Positions 37,097 to 45,710 are shown, counted from the stretch's first letter. The stretch is DNA of 64,000 nt from Lewinella sp. W8 (GCF_004375085.3 NZ_SNAQ03000012.1:62001-126000), one strand, 5' to 3'. Made by a program: numbers and translations. Notes: generated by a model from the sequence alone, not told the origin.

Positions 37097-38032
37097 CTAG
37101 TACAGGTCGTCAACGCGGAGGCGAAGGTAACGACGAACCACGACATAGTGGCTCAAGAAGTTGATCAAGATGCCCAACAGGACAATTCCACCGAAGAGCG
37201 GACCGAGTAACAACGGATCCTCTACGAGATTTAGTTCGGGCAGGACGGTGGCGACCCACCGCTGGAGACCGTAGAGGGCTCCGGCGGCCAGCAGTCCACT
37301 GATGATGCCCTGACCAACGGCCCGCCACAAAAAGGGGCGACTGATGAAGCCCCAGCTGGCACCCACCAGTTCCTGGGTCTTGATCTGGAACCGATTGGCG
37401 TAGAGCGACAGCCGTACCGTATTGTGGATCAGCAGCCCGGCCACCAGGGTAAACAGGGCCGTCAGTCCCAACAGTAAATAGCCCAATTTTCGGGCGTTTC
37501 CGGCGATCCTCTCCACGAAGTTTTCTTGGTAGTATACACCACTGACGCCGGGCAGTTCACCGACTTCCGCCGCAATCCATTGAAGGCTGTCGGTGTGGAG
37601 GTATTCCACGGGCACATTAAAGGTTACCACGTCCAGCAGGGGATTGGTGAGGCCCAGAGACTCGAGGTCCCGTTCCAGGGACTCGCCCATGTCGGTGAGG
37701 GCCGCTTCCTTCGTGACGAGCTGGGGTTCGGCGCCGGGGCGTAAGTAGGGCGCGGAGCGCAGGTGCAACATCAGTTGGTCCTGAGCAGTGTCGCTACGTT
37801 CGGCCGTTAATTCCACGACGATGTCGAGGTCTTCCTGCAGGCGCTGCGTCAGGTCGTTAGCCTGGAGCATCCACCAGCCGACCAGCCCCAGGAGAAACAG
37901 GACCAGGGCCAGACTGAAGACTACGTAAACCTGATTGGGACGGGGCGAGCGGGCGATGGTGGCAAGAATGGTTGTTCCGAGCACAAGGTAAGTAATAAGG
38001 TTGAGGCAGAGGAGCAGGCTGAGGACGAGCAC
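37097..38032 (-). CDS. ftsX: Cell-division ABC-transporter permease subunit FtsX
   Basis: The 311-residue frame has a first membrane segment (about 37-56: YVVFSLALVLFLLGLVGWWML), an extracytoplasmic loop (60-195; typical FtsX ECD with VSGVYYQENFVE) and three C-terminal segments (LLLGLTALFTLVAGLLIHNT; GIISGLLAAGALYG; LLLGPLFGGIVLLGILINFL). FtsX with FtsE recruits cell-wall hydrolases at division. No ATG precedes the first segment; GTG at 38032 or at 37984 are the only plausible starts. The first roughly 20 codons overlap a dispersed repeat, so the native 5' end may have been replaced. ftsE is not in the window. Confidence 0.85.
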   Translation of the reverse strand: MLVLSLLLCLNLITYLVLGTTILATIARSPRPNQVYVVFSLALVLFLLGLVGWWMLQANDLTQRLQEDLDIVVELTAERSDTAQDQLMLHLRSAPYLRPGAEPQLVTKEAALTDMGESLERDLESLGLTNPLLDVVTFNVPVEYLHTDSLQWIAAEVGELPGVSGVYYQENFVERIAGNARKLGYLLLGLTALFTLVAGLLIHNTVRLSLYANRFQIKTQELVGASWGFISRPFLWRAVGQGIISGLLAAGALYGLQRWVATVLPELNLVEDPLLLGPLFGGIVLLGILINFLSHYVVVRRYLRLRVDDLY

Positions 38033-38290
38033 CCGAAAATGCTAGCTCTGCAAGTCGGTCGTAAGGCTGAGGCTCAGGAGAAGGCTAAGGTCGAAGAGCA
38101 CCACCCGGAAAAGGCTTGCTCTGCAAGCCGGTCGTAAAGACTATGAAAAATCAATCTGCTAACCCAGGGCACGCCTTTTCCGGAAAGATGTTCGGCTCTA
38201 GGAAGTCCTCGACCGATTTGAGGTGTGCTTCCCTGGGACCTTGCAGCGCGAAACAAGCGCAGTGCATTGATCCTTTTCGGGGCTTCACCG
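38030..38290. repeat. Dispersed intergenic repeat, copy B, with internal tandem duplication
   Basis: CACCCG.AAA.GCT.GCTCTGC and AAG.CGGTCGTAA occur twice in tandem (about 38030-38064 and 38101-38135). A second block (about 38187-38290: GATGTTCGGC, CCTCGACC, GCTTCCCTGGGACC, CAAGCGCAGTGC) matches copy A at 4498-4800. The first tandem unit runs into the 5' codons of ftsX. Confidence 0.6.
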
Positions 38291-38291
38291 G

Positions 38292-38915
38292 CTACCGCCT
38301 CACGGCCAAAATCACTCCGGTTGCCCACGGCAGGCTGGTGAGGAGGAGGTCCTGCCGGTCCGCGAGGGACTGCATCAGGGCTAGGGCACGTTCGGCGTGG
38401 CCTTCGGGCCACGATGCCTGGGCGATCATGTCGTCGATCAGCCACATGCCCCCGGGTTTGAGCAACTGGAGGGTGGGCTCCAGAGTATGGTACTTTCCGG
38501 CCCAGGTGTCGGCAAAGATGAGGTCGAACCGGGCACCGGAGTACTCCATGATCCATCCTTCGGCGTCTGCTTCGACCAGCGTAAGCCTCGCATCTTCTCC
38601 CAGCTGTTCCCGGGCGACCCCGAGGGCTTCGCCGTCGTTGTCAATACTGATGATGGAGGAGTGTTCGTCCATACCGTCGAGCATCCAGGACAGGGCCACA
38701 CCCGTTCCCGTGCCGAGCTCCAGAAAGTTGCCTCCGGGTCTGCTGGCGGTTAGCGTGCGTAGCAGGCTGCCAACCCGATGGTCGGCGTTCATGGTGAAAC
38801 CAATACGTTCACTGTGCTCCAGCAGGGCTTGAAGTGGGGCGGGGTGTTGGGCGGAATAATCGATCATCCGGTAAGGATCGGAGGAAATCGGGAGGTGGAC
38901 AATTGAATCCAGCAA
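38292..38915 (-). CDS. SAM-dependent O-methyltransferase-like protein
   Basis: The 207-residue class I methyltransferase has motif I FLELGTGTGVALSWMLDGM (64-82), the acidic end of strand 2 IISIDNDGEAL and FDLIFADTWAGKYH, the metal/substrate loop seen in O-methyltransferases. The target is unknown. M17 (start 38867; MIDYSAQHPAPLQALLEHSERIG) is an alternative start that fits relatives better. It is divergent from the amidohydrolase at 38988. Confidence 0.85.
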   Translation of the reverse strand: MLDSIVHLPISSDPYRMIDYSAQHPAPLQALLEHSERIGFTMNADHRVGSLLRTLTASRPGGNFLELGTGTGVALSWMLDGMDEHSSIISIDNDGEALGVAREQLGEDARLTLVEADAEGWIMEYSGARFDLIFADTWAGKYHTLEPTLQLLKPGGMWLIDDMIAQASWPEGHAERALALMQSLADRQDLLLTSLPWATGVILAVRR

Positions 38916-38987
38916 GGATTTACGATCTTGGGGCCGATTGGTCGTTCACCCCAATCAATCTACACCCATACCAGACCAAAGCTCACC

Positions 38988-40544
38988 ATGCGAAACCTCT
39001 TCTTGCTTGCGCTTACCGTATTTCTTTGCACCCGCGTCCTCGCCCAGGTTGACCCCGCCCCCGATCGTGGAACCGATCACGGCGACGGGCCATACCCCCA
39101 GCTTATCCTGCGGGGACTGACCCTGATCAACGGGAACTGTGCACCACCCATCGGGCCGGTGGACATTGTGATTGAGGGTAATAAAATCGTCTCGACGAGT
39201 ACGGTGGGTTATCCCGGCGTTCCCATCAACGAGCGCCGTCGGCCCAAACTGAAGGCGGGCGGCAAGGAGATTGACTGCTCCGGCATGTATGCCCTTCCCG
39301 GCTTCGTGGACATGCACGGCCACATCGGCGGACGGGCCCAGGGAGCGGACGCCGACTACGTGTTCAAACTCTGGATGGGCCACGGCATCACCACCATTCG
39401 GGAGCCGGGTAGCTTTAACGGCCTAAAATGGGTCCTGGACCACAAACGGCGCTCGGCGGAAAACACCATTGTCGCCCCCAGAATCGTCGCCTACACCGGC
39501 TTTGGTCAGGGACGGACGGAACCCTTTACGACCGTAGACGAAGTCAAAGACTGGGTGCGGGAAAACAAAGCCAACGGAAGTGACGGCATCAAGTTTTTTG
39601 GTGCCCGTCCTGACTTTATGCAGGCGGCCCTGGAAACCAACAAGGAAATTGGTCTGGGCTCGGCCTGTCACCACGCGCAGATGGACGTGGGCCGGTGGAA
39701 CGTGCTGAAATCCGCCCGGGCGGGCCTGACCACCATGGAACACTGGTATGGTCTTCCCGAGGCCCTCTTTAACGACCGGACCGTTCAGGATTACCCCGTC
39801 GATTATAACTACCAGAATGAGCAGGACCGCTTCGGGGAGGCCGGTCGCCTCTGGCAACAGGCCGCCGCACCCTACAGCGATCACTGGAATGCCGTGATGC
39901 AGGAGCTGCTGGACCTGGACTTCACCATCGATCCGACCTTCAACATCTACGACGCGAACCGCGACGTGATGCGGGCGCGCAACGCCGACTGGCACGAAGA
40001 ATACACCCTGCCCAGCCTCTGGCAGTTTTACCAGCCCAGCCGCATCAGCCACGGCAGCTACTGGCATAACTGGGGAACCGAACAGGAGGTAAACTGGAAG
40101 CGCAACTACCAGCTGTGGATGACCTTCGTAAACGAATACAAGAACCGGGGTGGTCGGGTAACGGCCGGATCCGATTCCGGCTTCATCTATCAGCTTTATG
40201 GATTCGGTTACATCCGCGAACTGGAGCTGCTCCGGGAGGCCGGCTTCCACCCGCTGGAGGTCATTCGCTCGGCTACGCTGTACGGCGCCGAAGCCCTCGG
40301 CATGGAAGATCAGATCGGCACCATTGAACCCGGAAAAATGGCCGACCTGGTGATCGTCGGCGAGAATCCCCTGGCGGACCTCAAGGTGCTCTACGGCACC
40401 GGGGCTACCCGCCTGACCGACGAAGGGGACGTAACGACCACCAAGGGGATTCTTTACACCGTAAAGGATGGCATCGTCTACGATGCCGTGAAGTTGCGCG
40501 AGGAGGTGAAGGAGATGGTCCGCGACGCGAAGCGTCGGGATTAG
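38988..40544 (+). CDS. Secreted amidohydrolase
   Basis: The 518-residue metal-dependent hydrolase has a signal peptide (1-19: NLFLLALTVFLCTRVLAQ). FVDMHGHIGG carries the HxH pair, and further ligands probably come from SACHHAQMD, ITTIREPG and AGSDSGF near the C-terminal third. It closes with the amidohydrolase tail YGAEALGMEDQIGTIEPGKMADLVIV. Members cleave cyclic amides, ureides or peptides; the substrate is unknown. The open frame extends 20 codons upstream, but the signal peptide picks the ATG at 38988. The 3' end abuts a heptamer-repeat hairpin. Confidence 0.88.
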   Translation: MRNLFLLALTVFLCTRVLAQVDPAPDRGTDHGDGPYPQLILRGLTLINGNCAPPIGPVDIVIEGNKIVSTSTVGYPGVPINERRRPKLKAGGKEIDCSGMYALPGFVDMHGHIGGRAQGADADYVFKLWMGHGITTIREPGSFNGLKWVLDHKRRSAENTIVAPRIVAYTGFGQGRTEPFTTVDEVKDWVRENKANGSDGIKFFGARPDFMQAALETNKEIGLGSACHHAQMDVGRWNVLKSARAGLTTMEHWYGLPEALFNDRTVQDYPVDYNYQNEQDRFGEAGRLWQQAAAPYSDHWNAVMQELLDLDFTIDPTFNIYDANRDVMRARNADWHEEYTLPSLWQFYQPSRISHGSYWHNWGTEQEVNWKRNYQLWMTFVNEYKNRGGRVTAGSDSGFIYQLYGFGYIRELELLREAGFHPLEVIRSATLYGAEALGMEDQIGTIEPGKMADLVIVGENPLADLKVLYGTGATRLTDEGDVTTTKGILYTVKDGIVYDAVKLREEVKEMVRDAKRRD

Positions 40545-40613
40545 GATTTAGGTTTGAGGATTCAGGCTTAAGGCTTTGATCCTAAAACCTGAATCCTCAA
40601 ACCTGAATCCTTA
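40541..40613. repeat. Heptad-repeat hairpin between convergent genes
   Basis: Degenerate 7-base units (ATTTAGG, TTTGAGG, ATTCAGG, CTTAAGG; then CCTAAAA, CCTGAAT, CCTCAAA, CCTGAAT) form a perfect 17-bp inverted repeat (40550-40566 with 40588-40604). It starts in the amidohydrolase stop codon and ends at the stop of the YqaE gene. It may serve as a two-way terminator. Confidence 0.7.
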
Positions 40614-40781
40614 CTTCGTCACGATCCAGATGGCGTAGACCATGCCGGGAAGGAAGAAAATGATCGTCAGGACCAGGCAGATCCAGAACTGTTTGGTGAT
40701 GCCTTCGTGGAGCAGGATGGCCAGCGGTGGGAGAATCACGGCGGCAATGATTTTGAGGAGCTTGTCGGTGGAATTTGACAT
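40611..40781 (-). CDS. YqaE/Pmp3-family small membrane protein
   Basis: The 56-residue protein runs MSNSTDKLLKIIAAVILPPL to the end AIWIVTK, with two membrane segments (about 9-26 and 33-52). The family motif is ILPPLAILLHEGITKQFWICLVLTIIFFLPGMVYAIWI. Pmp3/YqaE proteins sit in the plasma membrane and in yeast affect membrane potential under salt stress; the bacterial role is not settled. It is too short for a standard length cut-off and is four bases from the GH3 gene on the same strand. The GH3 stop is at 40785, so YqaE follows it in the transcript. Confidence 0.9.
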   Translation of the reverse strand: MSNSTDKLLKIIAAVILPPLAILLHEGITKQFWICLVLTIIFFLPGMVYAIWIVTK

Positions 40782-40784
40782 GGG

Positions 40785-42281
40785 TCAGGATTTTTTGTGG
40801 GCGGAGAACCAATCGGCGATTTTACGGTCATTGCTCAGGCGGGGAACCTTATTCTGGCCGCCGAGTTTACCCTGACTTTTCATGTACTCCCGGAAGGAGC
40901 CTGCGGGTAGGGGAGTGATGACCAGTGGCCGGAGAATACCGCCGCTGATGAGGTCCTGGTAATAAATGTTTTGTTCCTGCATGGCCCGGTCCATGGCCGC
41001 CGCGTAGGTTGCCGGATCGGCGGGCGGCTGACTGAACTCGACGAACCATTCGTGGTACGGAAGTCCGCCGGCGGGCGGGTTTACCTGGGGGGCAACGGTA
41101 AATTCCGTCACTTCCGCCCGGAATTCGTCCGAAATGGACCGCAGGGCGGTTTCGACTTCCTTGCCGATCACGTGCTCACCGAAGGCACTGATGTAGTGCT
41201 TGATCCGACCGGTTACCCGGATGCGGAAGGGGTTGAGGCTCACGAATTCAACGGTATCGCCGATGTTGTATCCCCACAATCCGGCGTTGGTGTTGAGGAT
41301 GATGGCGTAATTTTCGCCGGTGGTGACCTGACTGAGGTTCAGGCGGGTGGGATTATCCGCAAAAATTTCTCCCGCGGGGATAAATTCGAAGAATATGCCA
41401 CTGTTGGTGTTGAGCAGGAGGCCTTCCTCCGTCTGGCTATCCTGAAAGGCGATGAAGCCCTCACTGGCCGGATAGGTCTCCACGCTGGGGATGCGGCCGC
41501 CCACTAACTTTTCGAGGCTCTGGCGATAGGGCTCAAAGTTGACCCCTCCGTAAACGAACATTTCCAGGTTGGGGAACAGGTCCAGAATGGTTTCTTTGCC
41601 CGTTCTTTCCAGCAACCGTTCGTAGTACATCTGCACCCAGGGCGGAATGCCGGAGATAAGGCGCATGTCGGCGTGCATCGTTTCGGCCACGATGGCTTCG
41701 AGTTTTTCTTCCCAGTCTTCGATGCAGTTCGTGGGGTAGGAGGGTAGCTGATTCGTCCGCAGCCAGGCGGGGACCTGGTGGTTGACGATGCCGCTCAGAC
41801 GGCCAGTTGGAATGCCGTTCGTGTCATTCATTTCCGGGCTTCCACTCAGGAAGATCATCTTACCGTTGAGCCAGCCCCCTTGTCCCGTTTCGGCGTAGTA
41901 GTTGAACAGGGCGTTACGGGCCGTGCCAAAGTGATTGGGAATGCTCTCGCGGGTAAGGGGAATGTACTTTACGCCGCTGGTGGTGCCGCTGGTCTTGGCG
42001 AAATATTTTGGTTTGCCAACCCAGCTAACGTCGGCTTCCCCCTCCTTGATGCGATCGGCGTATTGCCGAAAGCCCTCGTAATCTACGATGGGTACGCGTT
42101 GGAGGAAGTCTTCATGATTTTTGATGTTGCCGAAATCATGGTTCTGTCCAAAAGCCGTGTTGCGGGCGGTGTGGACCAGATCTGTGAGGATATCCAGCTG
42201 GTTGTCCACGGCGCGCTTGGCGCTGCGGCGCAGCCTCCGGCGAACCAGGTTGGCGTAAGGTTTGAGCAATTGAGCTTTCAA
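40785..42281 (-). CDS. GH3-family acyl-adenylate enzyme
   Basis: The 498-residue protein of the GH3 (auxin-responsive promoter) superfamily has the adenylate-forming motif KTSGTTSGVKYIPLTRE (about 92-108), PEMNDTNGIPTGRLSGI and the C-terminal VTGRIKHYISAFGEHVIGKEVE near 356-377 that marks the mobile lid domain. Plant GH3 enzymes conjugate amino acids to hormones; bacterial members are mostly uncharacterised ligases. The start ATG gives the standard N-terminus (MKAQLLKPYANLVRRRL). Confidence 0.92.
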   Translation of the reverse strand: MKAQLLKPYANLVRRRLRRSAKRAVDNQLDILTDLVHTARNTAFGQNHDFGNIKNHEDFLQRVPIVDYEGFRQYADRIKEGEADVSWVGKPKYFAKTSGTTSGVKYIPLTRESIPNHFGTARNALFNYYAETGQGGWLNGKMIFLSGSPEMNDTNGIPTGRLSGIVNHQVPAWLRTNQLPSYPTNCIEDWEEKLEAIVAETMHADMRLISGIPPWVQMYYERLLERTGKETILDLFPNLEMFVYGGVNFEPYRQSLEKLVGGRIPSVETYPASEGFIAFQDSQTEEGLLLNTNSGIFFEFIPAGEIFADNPTRLNLSQVTTGENYAIILNTNAGLWGYNIGDTVEFVSLNPFRIRVTGRIKHYISAFGEHVIGKEVETALRSISDEFRAEVTEFTVAPQVNPPAGGLPYHEWFVEFSQPPADPATYAAAMDRAMQEQNIYYQDLISGGILRPLVITPLPAGSFREYMKSQGKLGGQNKVPRLSNDRKIADWFSAHKKS

Positions 42282-42338
42282 ATGCAGAAGCTTTGGGGTT
42301 ACCGGAAGGAAACAAGGAAAGGCCCGAATGGGTGCGGC

Positions 42339-43265
42339 TTATTCCGGAATTTTAATGTCGTAGCTGTTTCCGCTACTGATGGGGAGGGAGCTGTCGATGA
42401 GCCACGGATTGTAAAGCTTGAGCATTCGGTAGGAGGTGCCCTGCGCTTCGGCAAAGGCTCCCAAATCGGAGATGCTTTTCTCCACCGTGATGGTTCGGAA
42501 TTGATCCAGTGGGGGGTAGTAATCAGCGGCGTCCAGTTCGAAACCAAAGCTTTCGGGGTCCTCCATGATGGTTTTCAGCGCCACGATACGGAAGAGGTAC
42601 TGCATGGTCTCGGCGTTGATGTGGAGATCGAAAAACTCGTCGGCGTTTTGCCGATTGCGCCATTTTTTGACGTTAGGCCCACCCATATTGTAGGCGGCGG
42701 CAACCCAGTGCCAATTCCCGAATTCTTTATGGTAATCCTTGATGTAGGCACAGGCCGCCCGGGTGGCCTTTTCGAGGTGGTAGCGCTCGTCGACTTCCTG
42801 GTTGATTTCCAGACCGTATCCCCGGCCGGTGGGGGCCATAAACTGCCAGACGCCCTTGGCGCCCGCTACGCTGGTGACGTTATCGAGGCCACTTTCCGCT
42901 ACGGCCAGATACTTCAGGTCTTCGGGGAGTCCCTCTTCGGCCAGAATTTTTTCAATGGTGGGGAAGTACCGGGTCGTCCGCTTGAGCAGTAAAAGGGTGT
43001 TGCGGTGGAAATACGCGTTACGCAGTAATTCCTGGTCCAGTCTTTCCCGTACGTCGAAATTCTCCATCGGGAGTGCTTCTCCGGCGAAGTCAAAGGGCCG
43101 GTCCAGGTCCACGGGGCGCACCTTCTGCGGCAGTTGCCCTTCGTCCGCGTTGGTGGTTACCTCCGCAACGGGCGGAGCCGCGGGCTGACCGTTGCTGCTG
43201 GCCAGCACGAGCCATCCTGCGAGAAAAACCAGACCAATACCAATGCCGGAGAGTAAATGTTTCAT
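42339..43265 (-). CDS. Membrane-anchored lytic transglycosylase
   Basis: The 308-residue protein has an N-terminal membrane anchor or signal (4-23: LLSGIGIGLVFLAGWLVLAS), a low-complexity linker to about 70, and an SLT/GH23 domain (about 105-230). Catalytic E124 lies in AVAESGLDNVTSVAGAKGVWQFMAPTGRGYGL, followed by AAAYNMGG. It cuts the glycan strands of peptidoglycan to make anhydro ends. The C-terminal MLKLYNPWLIDSSLPISSGNSYDIKIPE resembles a degenerate LysM-like tail. The stop is 57 bases before the GH3 start on the same strand, so the two may be co-transcribed. Confidence 0.9.
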   Translation of the reverse strand: MKHLLSGIGIGLVFLAGWLVLASSNGQPAAPPVAEVTTNADEGQLPQKVRPVDLDRPFDFAGEALPMENFDVRERLDQELLRNAYFHRNTLLLLKRTTRYFPTIEKILAEEGLPEDLKYLAVAESGLDNVTSVAGAKGVWQFMAPTGRGYGLEINQEVDERYHLEKATRAACAYIKDYHKEFGNWHWVAAAYNMGGPNVKKWRNRQNADEFFDLHINAETMQYLFRIVALKTIMEDPESFGFELDAADYYPPLDQFRTITVEKSISDLGAFAEAQGTSYRMLKLYNPWLIDSSLPISSGNSYDIKIPE

Positions 43266-43408
43266 GGAAGGGATGAGATTAGTCAGCCATACCTGCGGAA
43301 ATTTCCGCAGCGTTCGGCAAAATAACGATAATTGGAAAACATATTTCCATATTGCTTCCGAAGAAGAAGGAAATGCTGTCGCAGTAGGGCAATGTCAATA
43401 ATGTAACG

Positions 43409-43416
43409 TAGTTTTG
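43409..43416 (+). promoter_or_regulatory. Candidate promoter of the sigma-factor gene
   Basis: TAGTTTTG matches TAnnTTTG. It covers a TTG codon at 43414 that would otherwise be a candidate start, so translation probably begins downstream at the GTG at 43459. Confidence 0.45.
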
Positions 43417-43458
43417 ACCCATTCCAGTCTTGAGGGACTGAACCTGTACGACACTATC

Positions 43459-44061
43459 GTGGCAAAAACTAATGTATTCAACGACCGGCAAGATCGGGTC
43501 CTGGCGTTGCTTCGGCAACGTCGCCAGGAGGGGATGCAGGAGTTGTTTACGCATTACGGTGGAGCTCTACTGACCATCATTAGTAAAATTATCGATCAGC
43601 CCGAAGTGGCCGAGGAAGTACTCCATGACGTACTCCTCAAGGTCTGGAATAACATCGATCAGTACGATGCCAGCAAGTCGAGATTCTTTACCTGGATGGC
43701 CCGGATTTCCCGGAATGCGGCCGTAGATAAAGTGCGTTCTAAAGGATTTCGTAAAAAAAATAAAACCGATTCACTGGTTCCTCTCGTAAGTAATAGTGTT
43801 GCCCACAGTGAGACCCCATCGATTGATCAAATCGGCGTTAGCGGACTCCTGACAAAACTTGACCAAAAGAGTAGGGGCATCATCGAACTTCTGTATTTAC
43901 GGGAGTTTACTCAATCCGAAGTCGCCAAAGAACTTGACCTTCCGCTGGGAACGGTCAAAACCCGCGCCCGCCGGGCCATCCTTCAGTTACGTGAGTTGCT
44001 GAAGCACGAGATGGTGTGGTTGGTAATGGTACATTTTTTAACCCAAATAGCTTTATTCTAA
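43459..44061 (+). CDS. ECF-type RNA polymerase sigma factor
   Basis: About 200 residues with sigma region 2 (about 25-95: LFTHYGGALLTIISKIIDQPEVAEEVLHDVLLKVWNNIDQYDASKSRFFTWMARISRNAAVDKVRS) and region 4 (about 135-185: LTKLDQKSRGIIELLYLREFTQSEVAKELDLPLGTVKTRARRAILQLRELL). It redirects RNA polymerase to target promoters. No in-frame ATG precedes region 2. GTG at 43459 is chosen because a promoter box covers the TTG at 43414; that TTG is the alternative and would add 15 residues. The next gene encodes its anti-sigma factor. Confidence 0.88.
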   Translation: MAKTNVFNDRQDRVLALLRQRRQEGMQELFTHYGGALLTIISKIIDQPEVAEEVLHDVLLKVWNNIDQYDASKSRFFTWMARISRNAAVDKVRSKGFRKKNKTDSLVPLVSNSVAHSETPSIDQIGVSGLLTKLDQKSRGIIELLYLREFTQSEVAKELDLPLGTVKTRARRAILQLRELLKHEMVWLVMVHFLTQIALF

Positions 44062-44071
44062 CGAAATAGTT

Positions 44072-44869
44072 TTGGACATCAAGCAGTACATAGCCTCCGG
44101 CGTTCTCGAGCTCTATTTGCTCGGCCGTCTCAGCCCCGAAGAAGCTCGGGAGGTGGAAGCTAATGCCCTGCAGTATCCGGAAATTCGGGCGGAGATGGAC
44201 GAGATTGAGCTGGCCCTGGAGGCCTACGCTCAGGCAAACAGTTCGCCGCTGCCGGAAGGAATGCTGGATAGCTTGATGGACAAGATTGGCAATCCGCCCA
44301 GTGCAACCCCTCCGCCCAGCCCGCCGGTAGGTAGTGCCGGAGGTTTTGGTCTGGGGCGGATCGGGCCCTGGCTCCTAACGGCCATCCTGGCCATTGGCGC
44401 ATTTTACCTCTTTAACCGGGGACAAGATCAAATGAATCAGTACCGGCAATTGCAGCAGCAATTCATCGAACTGGAGGAGGACTGCGGAGAACAGCAAACC
44501 CGACTGGCGGCCGCGCGTGATCAAATCGTGGCCCTCTCGGACCCCGCTACCCGTCAGGTATTGCTGGACGGCACGGACAACGCACCCGACAGCCGGGCCT
44601 TCGTATACTATAATCCCGAAGACCGCAAGACGCTCTTTGCGGCAGCTAACCTGCCGGAGCCTCCCGCGGGAAAACAGTATCAACTCTGGGCCATCGACGC
44701 CGACGGACCGAAAGATATGGGTGTCCTGGCGCTCGACCTGACGGCTGGCGCCTTCCTGGAAGTCCCCCACTTCGACGATGTGGCTGCCTTCGCCATCACG
44801 CTCGAGGACGAGGGGGGTAAACCTACGCCGGACCTGTCGCAATTGCAGGTGATCGGAAACGTGGGGTAA
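44072..44869 (+). CDS. Membrane anti-sigma factor (RskA-like)
   Basis: The 265-residue protein starts at TTG (44072), ten bases after the sigma gene. MDIKQYIASGVLELYLLGRLSPEEAREVEA is the usual opening of these regulators, which supports the rare start codon. A cytoplasmic anti-sigma domain (1-75), one transmembrane segment (about 98-113: WLLTAILAIGAFYLFN) and a periplasmic RskA-like domain (AAANLPEPPAGKQYQLWAIDADGPKDMGVLAL) follow. It holds the sigma factor until an envelope signal triggers release. Confidence 0.88.
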   Translation: MDIKQYIASGVLELYLLGRLSPEEAREVEANALQYPEIRAEMDEIELALEAYAQANSSPLPEGMLDSLMDKIGNPPSATPPPSPPVGSAGGFGLGRIGPWLLTAILAIGAFYLFNRGQDQMNQYRQLQQQFIELEEDCGEQQTRLAAARDQIVALSDPATRQVLLDGTDNAPDSRAFVYYNPEDRKTLFAAANLPEPPAGKQYQLWAIDADGPKDMGVLALDLTAGAFLEVPHFDDVAAFAITLEDEGGKPTPDLSQLQVIGNVG

Positions 44870-44876
44870 TCATATT

Positions 44877-45353
44877 TTACAGGTCAACATCCTCCCTTCT
44901 CTCCAGAATATCCCACGTACGGTCAGCCAGCAGCTTGATAGTGGCGATATAGTTGTAGGGAGGATTGGGGCCCCATTCGGCGGGGCTGACGAGGCTCAGC
45001 ACGCTCTTGCCGTTTTTGCGGACGTAGAGGTAATAGGTGCGCCCCACAATGGGATCGATGCCCATTTCCGCTTCGTAGATGCGCTCGGAAATCGTCATCC
45101 GGTGCTGGATCTCGTTGGCCTGGCGGGCGAGAAGTTCGATCTGGGCCTTGATCTGGTCCAGTTGCATGTCGGTCTGCTCGTACATAGCCGTCATGGCGAG
45201 GCCCTTGATCTTGCCCTTGTCCACGGGCTTGATCGTCGCCCCGCCCCGTTCGTGGGCGTAGGGCAGCAGGTGCGGATTTTCGGCAATTTTATCCGCATCG
45301 ATGGGATTTACGAAATCCGCGTCTTCACCTTGTTTCTTATCCTTCTTGGCCAT
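44877..45353 (-). CDS. DUF2452 protein
   Basis: The 158-residue soluble protein has DADFVNPIDADKIAENPHLLPYAHERGGATIKPVDKGKIKGLAM and MYEQTDMQLDQIKAQIELLARQANEIQHRMTISERIYEAEMGIDPIVG, matching DUF2452. A coiled coil (about 55-85) suggests an oligomer. No function is known. It converges with the anti-sigma gene with seven bases between the stops. Confidence 0.85.
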   Translation of the reverse strand: MAKKDKKQGEDADFVNPIDADKIAENPHLLPYAHERGGATIKPVDKGKIKGLAMTAMYEQTDMQLDQIKAQIELLARQANEIQHRMTISERIYEAEMGIDPIVGRTYYLYVRKNGKSVLSLVSPAEWGPNPPYNYIATIKLLADRTWDILERREDVDL

Positions 45354-45392
45354 TGCTTAGCGTAACGTATTTTCGAAGATAGGGTTTAGTTT

Positions 45393-45508
45393 GGTTGCTG
45401 GTTGCTGGTTGCTGGAGGAAGATAGGTCGTCCGCCGAAACGCGAGGGACGAGCTGGTTCGTCTGCCGACCGGATATGGGAAGTTACTGGTTGCTGGTTGC
45501 TGGTTGCT
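45393..45508. repeat. Two GGTTGCT heptamer triplets
   Basis: Three perfect copies lie at 45393-45413 and three more at 45488-45508. They are the same heptamer as the array at 15459-15510, here upstream of the DUF2452 gene. Confidence 0.8.
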
Positions 45509-45598
45509 GCGGGCGATGGTCCCGAGATCCGACCACCGAAGGGAGCTGCGAAGCAAAACTCGTCGGGATCATCGATTTAGGTAGACAATGCGACGGCG

Positions 45599-45710
45599 CG
45601 CAGGTGCAATGAATTATGGATGTTGTGAGACAAGGCATGCCTTGTCTCTACATTCCCAACAACATGGCACCCCGGCTGAGCACGGCAGTTCCGTGATCAC
45701 TGCACCTGCG
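45599..45710. repeat. Palindromic REP-like element with CGCAGGTGCA ends
   Basis: Outer arms CGCAGGTGCA (45599-45608) and TGCACCTGCG (45701-45710) are perfect inverted repeats. Near the centre lies the 22-base perfect palindrome at 45627-45648 (core AGACAAGGCATGCCTTGTCT), bracketed by GATGTTGT and ACAACAT. The following gene begins directly after the right arm. Confidence 0.7.

Noticed and set aside
40597-40812. 71-codon minus-strand frame between the amidohydrolase and GH3 genes
   Set aside because: It is a frame-shifted shadow of the real 56-codon YqaE gene at 40611-40781.
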